DNA of 64,000 bases, from NCBI GenBank assembly GCA_009842205.1, contig VYFX01000001.1, positions 1 to 64,000 of the forward strand, in the 5' to 3' direction. The notes below the pieces were generated by a model that saw only the letters and a list, made by a program, of their open reading frames with translations, was not told where the DNA came from and made no database searches. Position 1 is the first letter of the stretch; every line of letters begins with the position of its first letter. This document shows positions 8,470 through 17,831 of this stretch, piece by piece. The translations under genes were made by a program, and so were the position numbers. Origin of the DNA: Paracoccaceae bacterium. GTDB taxonomy: Bacteria; Pseudomonadota; Alphaproteobacteria; Rhodobacterales; Rhodobacteraceae.

Positions 8470-9774
8470 TTACTTTTCACCTGCATAATGCTTGACCCCT
8501 GAAAGGTACTCCACTCGTAATCGAATGATTTTGATTATTTCATCAAAAATGTTTGATGAAATACCTTCCGATTCAAGGTTTGATTTGAGAAGTTTTGCAG
8601 TATCAACAATCTTTTCAGTCATTGAGTCTATCTGCCTAGCAATCGATGATTGCGCTGTTTTGGTATCAGGTATAAATTGTTGGAAATGTTCTGTTTTGAC
8701 GTTTTGTGGATTATACTCTTCACCTATCTTCATTGCCATACTTGTGTTAAATTCAGGATATACTGCTGTGCTAATCAAATCATAAGCAGGTGCCAGCTCG
8801 GGTTTGGTTCCTACATAAAGCAAGGAGAAATTCTTCCCATGGGCGTCCGAATTCCCGATCAAATAATTGAAAATGATCAAATTCAGGAATTTGATTTGAT
8901 CCTTGGCAGGACTGGCAAAATTTTGGCGTATTAAATCCAGGCTACTGGAAATATCGGGACCACCCTCAAACTGGTATTTCGAACTGGGCAAAAAGCCTAA
9001 TGCCTGACAAAAATCTTCTTGGTGGATACGAGTTACAATCCCGTTATTATCAATATCTCGATCATATCTCTCAACCAAATAGTATGGCTTATCTTGTACA
9101 AAGTGTACTGAAGCCTCGGCAACATCCAGACCCATCAGTTTTGCCAGTTTCATACAAAATAATTCATTGTGTACGGTATCATTGAATTTTGCGATCATGG
9201 GTTTCAGAATATGGGTAGTTGGTGCGCCTCCCTTAACCAATACTACGCGTCCATCCAGGTACCCAACTGCTATCTTGTGTTGTGCCCCTGCAAGCGATAA
9301 TCGATAACTATTATCACCAGCCAACAACGGGTGTTTTTTTATTTTTTTTAGAATTTGCAGCAGTTTGTCATCATCCAGGAATTCGACATAAACCTTGGCA
9401 TCTTGTGGTAGTGGTTTGATACCTTCGGGGAATAAAGACAAAGCACCAGCACAATCTCCACCAACTGCTTCTAGCAAAGAATATGAGTTATACTCCGATA
9501 CACCCAAATTCCTGGCCAATTTTTTCCTTATGCCTTCGTCAGGTAATAATCCTGAAAAAAAGGCTTCAACTTTGTTACCTCTATATTTCCCCTTAAAAAA
9601 ATCATCTGAGAAATCGTTGGAAAATCTAACATCCATGGGAAGTGATAAGGAAATACCAAATTTGCCTGTTTTGTAATAGTCATCACTGTAGGAAAATTCC
9701 AATATCCCATTTTCATCTCGGGACAATGAACCCACGAAGTCATGGTTTAGATAAACATCCAATGATTGATTCAC
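8470..9774 (-). CDS. hipA: HipA-family serine/threonine kinase toxin
   Basis: A 434-residue HipA protein, the kinase toxin of a type II toxin-antitoxin pair; characterised members phosphorylate glutamyl-tRNA synthetase or related targets. The N-terminal subdomain (about 1-115) is followed by the loop SLAGAQHKIAV (160-170), THILKP (187-191), the catalytic NSDAHGKN (308-315, Asp310) and APAYDLIST (328-336, metal-binding Asp332). All kinase residues look intact, so it should be active. Its ATG overlaps the stop of hipB by 4 bp (ATGA), which is typical of the operon. The C-terminal helical domain appears complete. Confidence 0.92.
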   Translation of the reverse strand: MNQSLDVYLNHDFVGSLSRDENGILEFSYSDDYYKTGKFGISLSLPMDVRFSNDFSDDFFKGKYRGNKVEAFFSGLLPDEGIRKKLARNLGVSEYNSYSLLEAVGGDCAGALSLFPEGIKPLPQDAKVYVEFLDDDKLLQILKKIKKHPLLAGDNSYRLSLAGAQHKIAVGYLDGRVVLVKGGAPTTHILKPMIAKFNDTVHNELFCMKLAKLMGLDVAEASVHFVQDKPYYLVERYDRDIDNNGIVTRIHQEDFCQALGFLPSSKYQFEGGPDISSSLDLIRQNFASPAKDQIKFLNLIIFNYLIGNSDAHGKNFSLLYVGTKPELAPAYDLISTAVYPEFNTSMAMKIGEEYNPQNVKTEHFQQFIPDTKTAQSSIARQIDSMTEKIVDTAKLLKSNLESEGISSNIFDEIIKIIRLRVEYLSGVKHYAGEK

Positions 9775-9986
9775 AGTTTTGTACCATTCAAATGAATATC
9801 AATGCCCAACATTGAAATTGTTGCCAATGCCTTGCCTATATGACAGGATTCCTTGCCATTTTCCAATTCCCTGACAAATCTAATACCCACACCTGTAGTT
9901 GCGGCTAGCTGTTCTTGGGTCAATCCTTGACCCTTTCGAACTGTCTTCACAAGTTTACCAAGTTTCCTTACTCTATCATTACTCAT
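9771..9986 (-). CDS. hipB: HipB-like HTH antitoxin/autorepressor
   Basis: A 71-residue XRE-family helix-turn-helix protein (RKGQGLTQEQLAATTGVGI reads as the HTH), ending in the FxxLGIDIHLN-type tail. It neutralises HipA and represses the operon. I place the start at the ATG at 9986, preceded by AAAGGG; a TTG one codon upstream also keeps frame. The likely ribosome binding site sits inside the nearest of four operator-like repeats. It overlaps hipA by 4 bp. Confidence 0.9.
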   Translation of the reverse strand: MSNDRVRKLGKLVKTVRKGQGLTQEQLAATTGVGIRFVRELENGKESCHIGKALATISMLGIDIHLNGTKL

Positions 9987-9991
9987 CAATC

Positions 9992-10141
9992 ATCCCTTTC
10001 GGGTTTAATTCATTTAAAATACACCATAGTAATTGATAATCATACCGATCGGGTTTAAACATATGATTCGTTATTTCATCCCTTTCGGGTTGATAATAAT
10101 CAAATATTGAAAATATTCAAGTAAATAATACCAAAAGGGTT
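9992..10141. promoter_or_regulatory. Four-copy HipB operator array
   Basis: Four 14-bp elements fit ATMCC-N4-GGGTT on the plus strand: ATCCCTTTCGGGTT at 9992-10005, ATACCGATCGGGTT at 10042-10055, ATCCCTTTCGGGTT at 10078-10091 and ATACCAAAAGGGTT at 10128-10141. Start-to-start distances are 50, 36 and 50 bp. Each element is a near-palindrome, as expected for a dimeric HTH repressor; E. coli hipBA also has four operators, though with a different sequence and spacer. One element covers the hipB ribosome binding region. Confidence 0.75.
10093..10120 (-). promoter_or_regulatory. hipBA promoter
   Basis: On the minus strand TTGAAT (10120-10115) and TATTAT (10098-10093) are separated by 16 bases, giving a start point near 10086. 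The core is bracketed by two copies of the ATMCC-N4-GGGTT element: one just upstream of the -35 and one running from next to the -10 across the start point. Confidence 0.6.
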
Positions 10142-10202
10142 GATTTAGTTCGGTTTAAACCAGCATTTCAGATGCTGAGTAATGTTGGATTACAACAATT
10201 AA

Positions 10203-11072
10203 TTATTGAACCAATGGGCTTTGAGTGCCATCCAGAGATATACCGCGAACATCCGCTCGTCCTATCAGTATTGCAATATACTGCGAAACTGCCTTGGACC
10301 AAGTTGATGCTTCCAGCCAAGCAGCAATGCGTTCATTTACCATTTCGAATGGAAGGCCGTGCCCCTCAATGATACGGTCAAGTGCTATCACATGATATCC
10401 AAATCTACTTTCCACAGGTGATTCTGTTATTTCCCCTGCATGCATGCACTTGATTGCTCTTTCGAAATCTTCTACCGTACTGCCTGGTGTCAACTGTCCC
10501 AAGTTTCCACCCTGATCCCTTGAAGTACAGTCCGAGTGTTCCTTGGCAAGAGCAGAAAACAACTCTGGTTTGTGCTTGAGCATTTGACATAATTCCTCAG
10601 CCCTTGTCTTGGACTTTTGCCGTCCCTCCGTGTCTGATTCTGATACCGCGATGAGGATGTGGCGAGCCTCATAAAGGGTTGGGCTGTTGAATTTCTCGGG
10701 GTGTCTTTCATAATAGAGTCTGCATTCATCAGATGTTGCAGTCGGAACCATTACTTCCTGGTCTATCAAAACCCTGATAGCAGCATCAATCTCTGTTTCC
10801 TTACGTCCTTCATCATCTGTTTCAGGTGTAGCTGAAATATCCAGACGACAAGCTTCCTGCCAAAGCAATTCCCTTATCACCAATGCTTCTGCGGCCGCCC
10901 TTAGTGCCCTCCCCGGAGTAGCTGCGGGATGGTTTTGTGCCTCCTCAAGTATTTGTTTTTCGGTAATGGGTACCTTATTGACCTGAACATCCTTCAGGGA
11001 AAAACCGATACCGGATTTGGACTCATTGGATTTATCGGCTTCAGCACGTGGCTCCGATTTTGGAATTATCAT
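10203..11072 (-). CDS. Parvulin-type peptidyl-prolyl isomerase of the nar operon
   Basis: A 289-residue PpiC/NifM-like protein. Residues about 1-130 are a helical chaperone-like region and about 135-245 form a parvulin domain (YEARHILIAVSES, a KHKPELFSALAKEHSDC helix, GGNLGQLTPG, and SRFGYHVIALDRI at the end). There is no signal peptide, so it should act in the cytoplasm, where NarGH matures. It lies 6 bp after narI and is the last gene of the operon. PPIase genes at this place are known in other proteobacterial nar operons; a role in NarGHI folding or assembly is inferred. Confidence 0.85.
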   Translation of the reverse strand: MIIPKSEPRAEADKSNESKSGIGFSLKDVQVNKVPITEKQILEEAQNHPAATPGRALRAAAEALVIRELLWQEACRLDISATPETDDEGRKETEIDAAIRVLIDQEVMVPTATSDECRLYYERHPEKFNSPTLYEARHILIAVSESDTEGRQKSKTRAEELCQMLKHKPELFSALAKEHSDCTSRDQGGNLGQLTPGSTVEDFERAIKCMHAGEITESPVESRFGYHVIALDRIIEGHGLPFEMVNERIAAWLEASTWSKAVSQYIAILIGRADVRGISLDGTQSPLVQ

Positions 11073-11078
11073 TACTTG

Positions 11079-11798
11079 TCAGGATTGTGGAAAGTTTTGG
11101 GTTGTGGTCTTTTGATTGCGTTCGCGAACAACCTGATAACCAGGTCGCCACAAGTAATGTATCGGTGCACTCAACATGTGGACCAATCGTGTGAACGGAA
11201 AAAGCAGGAAAATGGTCAAACCAAGAAACAGATGGAGTTTAAATACAATTGCTGCATCCGCAACATAACTCGCAGCTTCGGGGTTGAAGGTAAATATTCC
11301 CTGGGCCCAAGTCATGAATTTCACCATTTCGTGACCATCGAGATGTTGCATTGAAATCGGGATTGTCAGTAGTCCCAGCATCAACTGAAGCCAAAGCAAA
11401 ATGATTATCAGTGTATCCGACATGGTTGAATTCGCTCGTACACGGGCATCAAACAACCGTCTATGAACCAGTAGCGTGGCACCGATGATGGCCATGATTC
11501 CGGCAATTCCACCAATAACTATTGCCATCATCTGCTTGACTCCATGGCTGATACCGATCATATCAAAAACCGCGATTGGGGTAAGCAAACCAACCAGGTG
11601 CCCGAAAAAGACGACGAGTACTCCAACATGGAACAGTACGGATCCCCAGATGAGTTGCTTGCGACGAAGCAATTGTGATGATCCTGACCTCCAACTGTAG
11701 GGATCCCTGTCATAACGAAGGATCGTACCCACAATCATGACGACAAGAGCTATATAGGGATATATTCCAAAAAGCAGGGTATTTATGAAATCAGACAT
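11079..11798 (-). CDS. narI: Respiratory nitrate reductase gamma subunit (cytochrome b)
   Basis: The membrane anchor of NarGHI: about 239 residues, five predicted membrane helices and two heme b groups that take electrons from quinol. Histidines for heme ligation are visible in the second helix (FHVGVLVVFFGHLVGL) and the last (LHLFLGLTIFLLFPFTRLVHMLS). I choose the ATG at 11798, with GGAG 10 bases upstream, over an in-frame ATG at 11831, since family members start with a short segment before the first helix. The start overlaps narJ by 8 bp. Confidence 0.93.
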   Translation of the reverse strand: MSDFINTLLFGIYPYIALVVMIVGTILRYDRDPYSWRSGSSQLLRRKQLIWGSVLFHVGVLVVFFGHLVGLLTPIAVFDMIGISHGVKQMMAIVIGGIAGIMAIIGATLLVHRRLFDARVRANSTMSDTLIIILLWLQLMLGLLTIPISMQHLDGHEMVKFMTWAQGIFTFNPEAASYVADAAIVFKLHLFLGLTIFLLFPFTRLVHMLSAPIHYLWRPGYQVVRERNQKTTTQNFPQS

Positions 11799-12522
11799 GG
11801 CTGGGATTCTCCGTATTGGTATTTTGAACAACGTCTGGTGGTCTGCGTTGGGCAGCTCGAAATTGCTTCTTCATCCGCTCCAATCCACAATTATCTTCAC
11901 CCGTTCCCCCTCCAAAGGTGACCACTTCCTCTTCCCAGATTTTATCAAGGGCATCAAGGTCTTTCGGATCGTCATCCGGAATCTGGAGGAGTTCATTAAC
12001 CAGTTTGGGGTCGGGTTTCATTTTGGCCAGTGAGATCAATACTGAAAAAGCATTTACATAGATTGATTTGCGTTTTGTCAATCTCTCTCTGATTGCAACA
12101 AGAATGTGTGATGTTTGTTCGAGCAGGGATAAAGCCTCAGTAATTGGCTTGGTTGAAAGATATTCAAGAAACATGGGCAAATAGTCCGGTAATTCCTTGG
12201 TACCAATTTCAAATCCATCCTTTTCATACATAGCCAGCATGTCAACCATGGCTTGTCCACGGTCACGGCTTTCACCATGAACATGCTCAAACAAGTGCAA
12301 GGACAAGGATCTGGTACGGTCAAACAGATATACATAACGCTCCTGAGCGTCATAAATGTCACGTTCACCAATATCACTGGCCAGACTGAACAAGGATTCC
12401 CTAATGGGTTTGTTTATAGGCATTTCATTGGCAATCTGCCCTATCTCCGGCATTGCCTCATGTATTTCTTTCGATGGATAGGAAAGAAGTACAGATACTA
12501 TTTTGAATACGGAAACTGTCAT
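11791..12522 (-). CDS. narJ: Nitrate reductase delta subunit, assembly chaperone
   Basis: NarJ is a cytoplasmic chaperone of the TorD family that is needed for molybdenum cofactor insertion into NarG and for membrane attachment of NarGH, but is not part of the final enzyme. This 243-residue protein has the family features: an N-terminal SVLLSYPSKE segment, the YVYLFDRTRSLSLHLFEHVHGESRDRGQAM region (about residues 62-91, the most conserved in NarJ) and YLPMFLEYLS. Its start overlaps the end of narH by 4 bp (ATGA), so translation is coupled. Confidence 0.93.
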   Translation of the reverse strand: MTVSVFKIVSVLLSYPSKEIHEAMPEIGQIANEMPINKPIRESLFSLASDIGERDIYDAQERYVYLFDRTRSLSLHLFEHVHGESRDRGQAMVDMLAMYEKDGFEIGTKELPDYLPMFLEYLSTKPITEALSLLEQTSHILVAIRERLTKRKSIYVNAFSVLISLAKMKPDPKLVNELLQIPDDDPKDLDALDKIWEEEVVTFGGGTGEDNCGLERMKKQFRAAQRRPPDVVQNTNTENPSHV

Positions 12523-14057
12523 GCACTCTCCTTAAAAAGTTCTGATGGGGTCTGGACAGTACGAGGTCTCTTGGCCCCAAACAGATCATTCTCGGTAGAC
12601 CCACCTGAGCATCCACTGCCAAAGGTGAACCCACAGGATCCCCTGACATCATAGGCATCTTCCGTGATTTCACGATGCGAGGTAGGAATTACAAACCTGT
12701 CTTCATAATTGGCTATTGCCATGATCTGGTACATATCCTCAATAATTGCTCCAGTTAATCCCACTCTTTCGGCAATCGTTTCATCAATAACCCCCTCCAC
12801 GGATTTGGACCTCATATAGGCCCTCATGGCAAGCATTCTCTCAAGTGCGTTGATCACGGGTTCGTCCTTTCCTGCTGTCAACAGGTTCGAGAGATATCGG
12901 ACTGGAATGCGCATGGATCGGACATCTGGCAGGCCATCTTCCCACCCAATTTTTCCTGCCTCGGCAGCAGATTGTAGGGGTGAAAGTGGTGGCACATACC
13001 AAACCATCGGCAAGGTTCTGTATTCGGGGTGTAATGGGAAGGCAATCTTCCAATCCATTGCCATCTTGTAGACCGGAGACCTTTGAGCAGCCTCAAGCCA
13101 AGCATCGGGAACTCCATCCAGCCGGGCCTGGGCTATTACTTCTGGATCTTCAGGATCAAGAAATACATTGAGTTGTGCTTCATAAAGATCCTTTTCATCC
13201 GGGGTGGATGCGGCTTCGGCAATGCGGTCAGCATCGTAAAGAATCACACCAAGATAGCGAATGCGTCCAACACAGGTTTCCGAACAGACCGTTGGTTCGC
13301 CAGCCTCAATTCGAGGATAGCAAAAAACACATTTTTCAGACTTGCCCGAGGACCAGTTATAGTAGATTTTCTTGTAGGGACAGCCGGAAATACACATCCT
13401 CCACCCACGGCAGGTTTCCTGATCTATCAAAACGATACCGTCATCCTCACGCTTGTAGATTGCCCCCGAGGGACATGCCGCAACACATGTTGGGTTGAGA
13501 CAATGTTCACAAAGTCTTGGAAGATACATCATGAATGTGTTTTCGAACTCGCCATATATCTCTTTTTCAATGTCCTTGAAATTGTAGTCCTTGGACCTGC
13601 TGGAGAATTCACCCCCGAGAATCTCTTCCCAATTGGGTCCCCATTCAATTTTTTCGATCCGCTCACCACTTACCATGGAACGCGGTCTGGCCGTTGGAGC
13701 AGTCTTACCTTCAGCAGATGTTTGAAGGTGTCCGTAATCAAAATCAAACGGTTCATAATAGTCATCAATTTCCGGTAGGTCCGGGTTACCGAATATCTTG
13801 GCCAGGATTCGCCATTTTGATCCCATTTTGGGTACTATCCTGCCGTTGGATTTGCGTGTCCAGCCACCATTCCACTTTTTCTGGTTCTCCCACTCCTTCG
13901 GATAACCAATTCCAGGTTTGGTTTCGACATTGTTGAACCAGGCATATTCCACACCTTCGCGGTTGGTCCAGACATTTTTACATGTTACTGAACATGTGTG
14001 ACAACCGATACACTTGTCGAGGTTAAGTACCATCCCGATTTGTGCACGTATCTTCAT
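12519..14057 (-). CDS. narH: Respiratory nitrate reductase beta subunit (Fe-S)
   Basis: The electron-transfer subunit of NarGHI, 512 residues, carrying one 3Fe-4S and three 4Fe-4S clusters. Cysteine groups are visible at residues 16, 19, 22 and 26 (CIGCHTCSVTC), in CEHCLNPTCVAACPSGAI, in CRGWRMCISGCPYKK (the Trp in the second position marks the 3Fe-4S cluster) and in CVFCYPRI with CSETCVGR. It has no export signal. It lies 41 bp downstream of narG. Confidence 0.96.
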   Translation of the reverse strand: MKIRAQIGMVLNLDKCIGCHTCSVTCKNVWTNREGVEYAWFNNVETKPGIGYPKEWENQKKWNGGWTRKSNGRIVPKMGSKWRILAKIFGNPDLPEIDDYYEPFDFDYGHLQTSAEGKTAPTARPRSMVSGERIEKIEWGPNWEEILGGEFSSRSKDYNFKDIEKEIYGEFENTFMMYLPRLCEHCLNPTCVAACPSGAIYKREDDGIVLIDQETCRGWRMCISGCPYKKIYYNWSSGKSEKCVFCYPRIEAGEPTVCSETCVGRIRYLGVILYDADRIAEAASTPDEKDLYEAQLNVFLDPEDPEVIAQARLDGVPDAWLEAAQRSPVYKMAMDWKIAFPLHPEYRTLPMVWYVPPLSPLQSAAEAGKIGWEDGLPDVRSMRIPVRYLSNLLTAGKDEPVINALERMLAMRAYMRSKSVEGVIDETIAERVGLTGAIIEDMYQIMAIANYEDRFVIPTSHREITEDAYDVRGSCGFTFGSGCSGGSTENDLFGAKRPRTVQTPSELFKESA

Positions 14058-14098
14058 TTTGCTACCTCCGATTGAGCAATGTTTGATCTGAATGGTTT

Positions 14099-17000
14099 TT
14101 ACATCCAGTCGACCTTATCAAGTTTGTGGACCACCACGAATTCATCGCGGTTGGAACCAACAGTGCCATAATAATTGAATCCATAGGATTGCTGGGCATA
14201 CCCGCCGATCATGTGGGTTGGCTTGGTAATGGCCCGAGTAACTGAATTATGTATACCCCCTCTTTGTCCGGTAATATTGGAACCGGGAGTATTAATCAGC
14301 TTTTCCTGAGCGTGATACATGTAGATTGTACCTTGCTTCATTCTTTGGGATACGACTGCACGCGCTGTAATGGCACCGTTGACATTAAATACCTCTACCC
14401 AGTCGTTATCGATTATTTCAGCCGTTTCTGCGTCTTCCTCCGAAATCCAGACAACCGGTCCACCCCGATTAAGTGTCAACATGAGTTGATTGTCGGAATA
14501 GGTTGAATGGATGCCCCACTTCTGATGTGGGGTAATGAAATTCAACACAACTTGGGGACGGCCATTGGATTTGGACTTGATAATAGGGTTGATACCTTTT
14601 GTATCGATTGGTGGACGGTAAACACAAAGCCCTTCACCAAAGGCACGCATCCAGAGATGATCCTGGTAAAGTTGCTGTCGGCCGGACAATGTTCTCCATG
14701 GTATCAATTCATGGACATTGGTGTAACCGGCGTTGTAACATACCTTTTCAGATTCAATACCAGACCAGGTTGGAGAAGAAATGATCTTTCGAGGTTGGGC
14801 AACGATATCATTGAAGCGGATTGCCTCATCTTCCTTTGGTTTGGCGAGATGGGTGTGATCAAGACCGGTTTGTTTGGACAATGCTTCCCAGGCCCTGACA
14901 GCAACATGACCATTGGTTTCCGGTGCCAAGGTCAGAATTACCTCGGAGGCATCAATATCCGTTTCGATTCGGGGACGTCCCTTGGTTGGACCTTCCTCCG
15001 TAACTATTCCATTGAGATCACAAAGCAATTCGATTTCGTTATCGGTATTCCATGATATACCTTTACCTCCATTTCCCAACTTGTCCAAAAGTGGACCCAA
15101 TGAAGTAAATCGCTTGTAGAGATTGGGATAATCACGCTCGATGATGGCCAATGAAGGCATGGTTTTACCCGGGATTGGGAGGTTTGTGCCTTCCTTCCAG
15201 TCATTTACCCCGAGTGGTTGTGCCAACTCCCCGGGAGTATCATGCAATATGGGAACAAGCACAACATCCTTTTCCACTCCAAGGACTTCGGGAGCTATTT
15301 CTGAAAATTTCTTGGCAATTCCCTTGAAAATATCCCAGTCATTTCGAGCTTCCCAAGCAGGATCTGCCGCACTTGTCAGTGGGTGGATGAATGGGTGCAT
15401 GTCAGTGGTATTGAGGTCATTTTTTTCATACCATGTTGCTGTCGGGAGTACAATGTCGGAATAGACACAAGTCGTTGACATTCGAAAATCAATCGTAACA
15501 AGCAGATCCAGTTTCCCCTCTGGAGCTTCGTCATGCCAGACCACCTCTGTTGCCCTATTGTTGCCTTCTTCACCAAGATCTTCCCTTAAAATGCCATGTG
15601 CGGTTCCGAGCAGATGCTTCAGAAAATATTCATGCCCTTTACCCGAGGAACCCAAAAGATTTGAGCGCCAGACAAACAGGTTTCTTGGCCAATTGCTTTC
15701 ATTGTCGGGATCCTCGCACGACATCCTGAGGTTACCCTCTTTCAGATTTTCGATTATATAATCCTTTATATCCTTTCCAGCCTTCTCGGCAGCAGCAGAA
15801 ATTTCCAGAGGATTGGTTTCCAGTTGTGGTGCTGACGGCAGCCATCCCATCCGTTCAGACTTGATGTTGTAATCGATTGGAGTGCCATCCCAACTGCCAT
15901 CGGGAGCGGTTGGGGATAAAATTTCATCAATTGTCAATGATTCATAACGCCATTGGTCGGTATGGGCATAAAAGAACGAGGTAGAATTCATCTGGCGGGG
16001 TGGGCGGTTCCAGTCCAGTGAAAAGGCCAAAGGCAGCCATCCGGTCTGTGGTCTTAATTTTTCCTGCCCGACATAGTGGCTCCAGCCACCCCCCGACTTG
16101 CCGATACATCCACACATTACCAAAAGATTGATAATACCCCTGTAATTCATATCCATGTGGTACCAGTGGTTGATCCCTGCCCCAAGAATAACCATTGAAC
16201 GGCCCTGGGTCTTTTCGGCATTTGATGCAAATTCTCGGGCTACCGTAATGATATGATCCCGGGGAACTCCCGTAATTTGCTCGGCCCAGGCCGGTGTATA
16301 GGGTTGGTTGTCATCATAGGATGAGGCACAACTTTTGTCACCAAGCCCCCTGTCTAGGCCATAATTGGCTATCAACAGGTCAAATACCGTTGCAACAAGA
16401 ACTCCACCCTCTTCCAATTCCAACCGTTTGGCGGGAACATTGCGGTGAAGAACATTGTCATGATCGGTTCCCTTGAAATGGTCATGTTCCCTGTTACCGA
16501 AATATGGGAAAGCTACAGAGGCAACATTGTCATGATGGCTCTTATCAATCAAACTCATTACAGGCTTTATGTCACGGCCTTTGCCATCCTTTAACTCAAG
16601 GTTCCATTTACCTTCCTCACCCCACCGGAAACCGATTGAACCTTGTGGTGTCGTAACATTTCCCGACTCTTGGTCTATAACTACTGTTTTCCACTCTGGA
16701 TTGTTGTTCTCACCAAGATTGCTACTGAAATCAGAGGCCCGAATCATCCTGTCCGGGACATAACTCCCATCCTTTTTCACCAGCTTTACCAACATGGGCA
16801 TGTCGGTATATTGACGACAATAATCCTCGAAATACTCGGTCTGCCGATCAACATGAAATTCCCGCAGGATTACATGGCCCATGGCCAGGGCGAGGGCAGC
16901 ATCTGTTCCTTGTTTGGGGTGAAGCCACAGATCGGAAAATTTTGCCGCTTCTGAATAATCAGGCGAAACAACGACCGATTTTGTACCCTTGTAGCGTACC

Positions 17001-17809
17001 TCGGTGTAAAAATGTGCGTCTGGCGTACGGGTTTGGGGAACGTTGGACCCCCACAATATCAGGAACCCCGAATTGTACCAATCGGCAGATTCAGGTACAT
17101 CCGTCTGTTCACCCCATGTCATGGGAGAAGCTGGAGGAAGATCACAATACCAGTCGTAGAAGGACATACACACCCCACCCAACAGAGAGAGATATCGTGA
17201 ACCAGCAGCATAAGAAACCATGGACATGGCCGGTATGGGTGAAAATCCAATTACCCGGTCCGGTCCCCATTTCCTGGCTGTGTAAGCATTGGATGCCGCG
17301 ATGATCTCGTTCACTTCTTCCCAACTCGACCTGACAAAACCTCCTAGCCCGCGAACCCTAATATAATCCTTGCGTTTCGCAGGATCGGCCTGAATGGCAG
17401 CCCAAGCCTCAACCGGGGATTTTGTCTCGCGTTCCTTCCGCCACAACTTCAGCAACCTTGATCTTATCAGGGGATATTTGACCCGGTTTGCTGAATACAT
17501 GTACCAGGAATAACTGGCACCACGAGAACAGCCACGAGGTTCATGATTTGGTAAATCAGGCCGGGTCCGGGGATAATCAGTCTGCTGGGTTTCCCAGGTT
17601 ACGATACCTCCCTTGACATAGATTTTCCATGAGCATGATCCTGTACAATTCACCCCATGAGTGGAGCGGACAATTTTGTCATGTTGCCAACGATTCCGGT
17701 AAGCATTCTCCCATTCCCGGTTTTCGTTTGTTGTTACTCCGTGCCCATCGGCAAAAGTGCCGGTGTTCTTTCGAGCCAGGAAATTGAGGCGATCAAGAAT
17801 TAATGACAT
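14099..17809 (-). CDS. narG: Respiratory nitrate reductase alpha subunit (Mo-bisMGD)
   Basis: The catalytic subunit reducing nitrate to nitrite, 1236 residues, a usual NarG length. The N-terminus lacks a twin-arginine motif, so the active site faces the cytoplasm. HGVNCTGSCSW at 51-61 supplies His51, Cys55 and Cys59 for the FS0 cluster, with Cys94 in RGCSRG as the fourth ligand. The segment NVPQTRTPDAHF contains the Asp region that coordinates molybdenum in NarG proteins. It follows the transporter gene by 22 bp and is followed by narH, narJ and narI. No narXL or fnr-type regulator and no molybdopterin gene is in the window. Confidence 0.97.
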   Translation of the reverse strand: MSLILDRLNFLARKNTGTFADGHGVTTNENREWENAYRNRWQHDKIVRSTHGVNCTGSCSWKIYVKGGIVTWETQQTDYPRTRPDLPNHEPRGCSRGASYSWYMYSANRVKYPLIRSRLLKLWRKERETKSPVEAWAAIQADPAKRKDYIRVRGLGGFVRSSWEEVNEIIAASNAYTARKWGPDRVIGFSPIPAMSMVSYAAGSRYLSLLGGVCMSFYDWYCDLPPASPMTWGEQTDVPESADWYNSGFLILWGSNVPQTRTPDAHFYTEVRYKGTKSVVVSPDYSEAAKFSDLWLHPKQGTDAALALAMGHVILREFHVDRQTEYFEDYCRQYTDMPMLVKLVKKDGSYVPDRMIRASDFSSNLGENNNPEWKTVVIDQESGNVTTPQGSIGFRWGEEGKWNLELKDGKGRDIKPVMSLIDKSHHDNVASVAFPYFGNREHDHFKGTDHDNVLHRNVPAKRLELEEGGVLVATVFDLLIANYGLDRGLGDKSCASSYDDNQPYTPAWAEQITGVPRDHIITVAREFASNAEKTQGRSMVILGAGINHWYHMDMNYRGIINLLVMCGCIGKSGGGWSHYVGQEKLRPQTGWLPLAFSLDWNRPPRQMNSTSFFYAHTDQWRYESLTIDEILSPTAPDGSWDGTPIDYNIKSERMGWLPSAPQLETNPLEISAAAEKAGKDIKDYIIENLKEGNLRMSCEDPDNESNWPRNLFVWRSNLLGSSGKGHEYFLKHLLGTAHGILREDLGEEGNNRATEVVWHDEAPEGKLDLLVTIDFRMSTTCVYSDIVLPTATWYEKNDLNTTDMHPFIHPLTSAADPAWEARNDWDIFKGIAKKFSEIAPEVLGVEKDVVLVPILHDTPGELAQPLGVNDWKEGTNLPIPGKTMPSLAIIERDYPNLYKRFTSLGPLLDKLGNGGKGISWNTDNEIELLCDLNGIVTEEGPTKGRPRIETDIDASEVILTLAPETNGHVAVRAWEALSKQTGLDHTHLAKPKEDEAIRFNDIVAQPRKIISSPTWSGIESEKVCYNAGYTNVHELIPWRTLSGRQQLYQDHLWMRAFGEGLCVYRPPIDTKGINPIIKSKSNGRPQVVLNFITPHQKWGIHSTYSDNQLMLTLNRGGPVVWISEEDAETAEIIDNDWVEVFNVNGAITARAVVSQRMKQGTIYMYHAQEKLINTPGSNITGQRGGIHNSVTRAITKPTHMIGGYAQQSYGFNYYGTVGSNRDEFVVVHKLDKVDWM

Positions 17810-17831
17810 GGTTAAATTACCTCATTGTCAC

